From contig NZ_VLTK01000014.1 of assembly GCF_007558825.1 (NCBI RefSeq), forward strand, positions 1-64,000: 64,000 nt of DNA, written 5' to 3'. The stretch comes from Brevibacterium aurantiacum. GTDB taxonomy: Bacteria; Actinomycetota; Actinomycetes; Actinomycetales; Brevibacteriaceae. Every line of letters starts with the position of its first letter. Within the stretch, counting starts at the first letter, position 1. The notes under the pieces were generated by a model. The model saw nothing but the letters and a program-made list of their open reading frames with translations, did not search any database and was not told where the DNA came from. Positions 61,249 through 64,000 of this stretch are shown here, piece by piece. The position numbers and the translations under genes are program-made.

Positions 61249-62559
61249 ATGTCCGCCGAAACGACACCGCAGACCAAGGGCGCCACCACCTCGGCGCCGG
61301 CAACATTGACCGGACGGCTGCGGCTGATCGGACCGGGCATCGTCCTGGCCCTGGCCAGCGTCGGAGCCTCAGACATGATCACGACGATGAACTCCGGGGC
61401 CGAGTACGGGCTCGCGCTCATCTGGGTCTTCACCGTCGGCATCCTCCTCAAATTCGTCCTCTCTGAGGCGGTCTCCCGCCTGCAGATGAGCGGTGACCGG
61501 TCGCTGCTGTCCCACCTGACCTCATTCGGCGGGCGTCTCTTCCCAGCTCTGTTCCTCATCGCCGAGCTGCTCGTCGGTCTCTTCTTCGGTGCGGGCGTCA
61601 TCGCCGTGACGACGAACATCCTGCAGGCGCTCTTTCCGGTGCTGCCGTTCTGGCCGACGGCGGACGTCGTCCTGCTCTCCGCTGCGGTCCTCGTCGGCAT
61701 CGGACGCTACGGTCTGGTTGAGAAGGCGATGATCGGCTTCGGCATCATCATGTTCTTCGGCATTCTTGCCCTCGCGATCTCCGTGTTCCAGGGCCAGAGT
61801 GCCCAGGAGGTCGCTGCAGAGACCATTGCCCCGACCTTCCCGAACGGGTCGATCATCACCGTCATGTCGCTCATCGGCGGCGTGGGCGGTGCGACGGGAA
61901 TCCTCGCCTACTCGTACTGGATCCGTGAGAAGTCCTGGCGTGACGCCCAGTGGAAACCGGTCGTGCGCATCGACCTGTTCATCAGCTACGGACTGGTGTT
62001 CGTTTTCGCCGTAGCCATGAGCGCCGTGGGTGCCTTCATCCTCTACGGGCAGGGTTTCACGATCGCCGACAACGGCTCGCTCTTCGCCATCGCCGACAGC
62101 CTGGTCACCCGCATCGGTGAACCGGGTCGCATCATCTTCCTCATCAGCTTCCTCGCAGTGGTCTACACGAGCGTGCTCGGCGGATTCTCCGGCATCGCCT
62201 ATGTCACCGCCGACTGCATCCGGGTGCTGCGCCGCTTCCCGCATCAGGACAAGCCTGAGTTCGAGATGTCGGCGAAGTCCGTCGAGTTCCGTGGCGCAAT
62301 CGTCTACCTGTCCGTCGCCACATTGATCATCATGGGCCTGGGCAAACCGGTCACCCTGGTGCTCATCTACGCCGCGATCAGCGCCTTCATCCTGCCGGTG
62401 CTCGCGATTGCCCTTCTTGTCATCCTCAATCGAACTTCGGTGCCGGCGGCACTCCGGAATCGCCGACTGTCGAATGTGCTCCTGAGTGTGTGCTTCCTGC
62501 TCTTCGGCTTCCTCGCTGTGCTGCAGGCCAGGGAGTCGGTGATGGGGCTGCTGGGGTAG
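61249..62559 (+). CDS. Nramp-like transporter without canonical metal-binding motifs
   Basis: A 436-residue protein with eleven likely membrane segments and overall Nramp order. Segment 1 reads LIGPGIVLALASVGASDMIT where classical Nramp has DPGN; segment 6 reads VMSLIGGVGGATGILAYSYW where classical Nramp has MPH. The metal-coordinating Asp, Asn and Met are therefore not at their usual places. LRRFPHQDKPEFEM lies in a later loop. It may transport another ion or an organic substrate. Confidence 0.75.
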   Translation: MSAETTPQTKGATTSAPATLTGRLRLIGPGIVLALASVGASDMITTMNSGAEYGLALIWVFTVGILLKFVLSEAVSRLQMSGDRSLLSHLTSFGGRLFPALFLIAELLVGLFFGAGVIAVTTNILQALFPVLPFWPTADVVLLSAAVLVGIGRYGLVEKAMIGFGIIMFFGILALAISVFQGQSAQEVAAETIAPTFPNGSIITVMSLIGGVGGATGILAYSYWIREKSWRDAQWKPVVRIDLFISYGLVFVFAVAMSAVGAFILYGQGFTIADNGSLFAIADSLVTRIGEPGRIIFLISFLAVVYTSVLGGFSGIAYVTADCIRVLRRFPHQDKPEFEMSAKSVEFRGAIVYLSVATLIIMGLGKPVTLVLIYAAISAFILPVLAIALLVILNRTSVPAALRNRRLSNVLLSVCFLLFGFLAVLQARESVMGLLG

Positions 62560-62814
62560 CAGATATTTTCCGGGTAAGGGTTTGCCGCCCCACCAGGACA
62601 GACGGTGAATAACGGGTTCGCATGCGCTACCTTTTTCCAGGTCCGGCTCGCTCCCGTCCGGAGCAAATCCACGTCGGATTGTCGACGATGTTGCGGGTTC
62701 CTCTGACCAGTGAGTGAATGGAGTCCAATTTCGGTGTGACTCCTATCTGGGCCGAGTGATGGTGAATCGTGGTGAAGTAGTCTGAAGCAATTGACTAACT
62801 GAGAACCCCGATGT

Positions 62815-64000
62815 TCACAGCACCGGCGTTTGCCTGTGATGGTTAGTCAGCTCCTCGAACGCCTGGCAAGCAAGCAGGAGCTCGACGTCCTTACCCGGCG
62901 CAGCGACGAACTGGACTCCGACAGGTAACCCGTCGGCGGTGAAGCCGGCCGGGACGGAGACAGCTGGGCAACCAGTCGCCGAGACGATTGTGGCAGCACG
63001 CATCCATTCCAGGTAGTCCGCGAGATGCTGCCCGTCGATCTCGTGCGGATATTCGATGTTCGCATCGAAGGGTGCTACTTGACTCGCGGCGAGAACGAAT
63101 AGATCGTGATGGGAGAAGTACTCCTCGACCGAGGCCTGGAGGCGGCACCTTGCTTGGTCCGCTTCGATGAGATCGTCGACCTTGAGGTTAAGTCCCAGCT
63201 CCGTATTCCACACGACTGCCTCTCGCACTTCGCGGCGATGGTCCCTGACGAACTCACGATAGTCGACTGCGAAGTCGTAGGCGCGCCGGATGTGGAACAC
63301 CTCATCCGCAGCGTGCAGATCGGGCAGGGTCTCGTCGACGCAAGCTCCCGCCGCCGCCAGGACCCCGGCGACTGGGCCGAGGACGTCGGCCACTCGACGT
63401 TCAACGGGGATGAGCCCGCCGAGGTCGGTTGAGAATCCGATCCGCAGTCCCGTCAGGCCGCTGCCGGGCTCGTGATGCTCTGGCTCGGCAAATTCCCAAC
63501 GGTCGAATACTGATGCGGGTTCGGGGATGGACGAGGGGGCGCCGGCCGCGGGTCCACACGCAACCGACATGAGCAGTGCAACATCGCTGACCGTGCGCGC
63601 CATGAAACCTGTCTGAGCGAGCCATTGCCAGGGGTTTGCTGGCAGAGCATGCGGGATACGTCCGTTCGACGGTCGCATCCCGACGATGTTTGTGAACGAC
63701 GCCGGTGTGCGTAGCGATCCGCCCATGTCCGAGCCGTCGCCGGAGGCCTGCACTCCGGCAGAAATGGCAGCGGCCGCACCGCCCGACGAGCCGGCGGTCG
63801 ACTTTGTCGTGTCATAAGGGTTCACCGTAGTGCCGAAGATGTTGTTGAACGTGTGCGAACCGGCGGTGAATTCGGGAATGTTCGTCTTACCCGAGCTGAC
63901 AACGCCGGCGTTCCGCAGACGGGCGATGATGAGAGCGTCCTCGCTTGCGACATTGTCGAGCAGGAGCTTCGACCCGCGCGTCGTCGTCCAGCCCGCGACA
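62815..64000 (-). CDS. Amidase signature family protein (5' end beyond the window)
   Basis: At least 395 residues of an amidase; the start lies past base 64000 on this strand. The catalytic Lys is in VVSSGKTNIPEFTAG, the cis-Ser in STAGSSGGAAAAISAGVQ and the nucleophilic Ser in GSDMGGSLRTPASFTNIVG. The C-terminal part ends with GCPAVSVPAGFTADGLPVGV, usual for the family. It hydrolyses a carboxamide, with no clue to the substrate. The upstream interval 62560-62814 shows no gene. Confidence 0.93.
   Translation of the reverse strand, partial: VAGWTTTRGSKLLLDNVASEDALIIARLRNAGVVSSGKTNIPEFTAGSHTFNNIFGTTVNPYDTTKSTAGSSGGAAAAISAGVQASGDGSDMGGSLRTPASFTNIVGMRPSNGRIPHALPANPWQWLAQTGFMARTVSDVALLMSVACGPAAGAPSSIPEPASVFDRWEFAEPEHHEPGSGLTGLRIGFSTDLGGLIPVERRVADVLGPVAGVLAAAGACVDETLPDLHAADEVFHIRRAYDFAVDYREFVRDHRREVREAVVWNTELGLNLKVDDLIEADQARCRLQASVEEYFSHHDLFVLAASQVAPFDANIEYPHEIDGQHLADYLEWMRAATIVSATGCPAVSVPAGFTADGLPVGVQFVAAPGKDVELLLACQAFEELTNHHRQTPVL

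Overview
The window is a high-GC actinobacterial chromosome segment. Gene content, dense ATGA-coupled operons and GC-rich codon use fit a Brevibacterium-like member of the Micrococcales; the genus is an inference from overall character, not from a marker gene. No rRNA, tRNA or CRISPR array was seen.

Region A (1-12.1 kb) is an accessory island, less GC-rich than the rest and rich in broken genes. It holds HEPN-type or abortive-infection genes (an Abi_C-like gene divergent from a TIGR02391/Ymh gene, and a frameshifted Abi_2/AbiD-like gene), a DUF4062 gene, a serine recombinase with a res-like site, a secreted Amidase_6 protein, unrecognised small secreted or membrane proteins, remnants of a TniB/IstB-like and an IS3-like gene, a VbhA-Fic operon whose fic gene carries a nonsense codon, and a decayed AAA ATPase gene.

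Region B (12.1-33.4 kb) is metabolic core: an MmcQ/YjbR protein, a 2-hydroxyacid dehydrogenase, an aldo/keto reductase, a TetR regulator divergent from a ketopantoate-reductase-like gene, a His/Met-rich membrane protein with a PepSY protein (probable metal handling), a MatC-type carboxylate permease divergent from a serine-glyoxylate-type aminotransferase and a giant FAD/Fe-S 2-hydroxyacid dehydrogenase, a VanZ-like protein, and a tripartite tricarboxylate transporter (TctCBA) with a PdxA-family dehydrogenase. A GntR gene lies upstream of tctC, divergent from a CaiB CoA-transferase and an enoyl-CoA hydratase.

Region C (33.4-35.9 kb) is a second small island. It has a self-contained cistron for a 20-residue hydrophobic peptide, about 870 bp without a recognisable gene, a secreted basic nuclease-like protein overlapped by a small acidic gene (candidate toxin-immunity pair), and a probable plasmid rep remnant.

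Region D (35.9-51 kb) is catabolic. A seven-gene minus-strand operon encodes DhaKL-type kinase, RpiB-type isomerase, triosephosphate-isomerase-like protein, GntR, a sugar isomerase/epimerase, an SDR and a 3-hydroxyisobutyrate-dehydrogenase-like protein; this set matches tetrulose (erythrulose/threitol/erythritol) catabolism. Next come an amino-acid permease, an acetamidase/formamidase and an orphan response regulator lacking its phosphoacceptor Asp, then hydantoinase/oxoprolinase A and B genes divergent from a PucR regulator.

Region E (51-64 kb) holds an MMPL transporter, two paralogous small GNAT proteins, glutaminase-STAS, an isochorismatase-like hydrolase, MarR, pirin, an AhpD-like protein, threonine aldolase, an MFS transporter, a non-canonical Nramp-like transporter and an amidase cut by the window edge.
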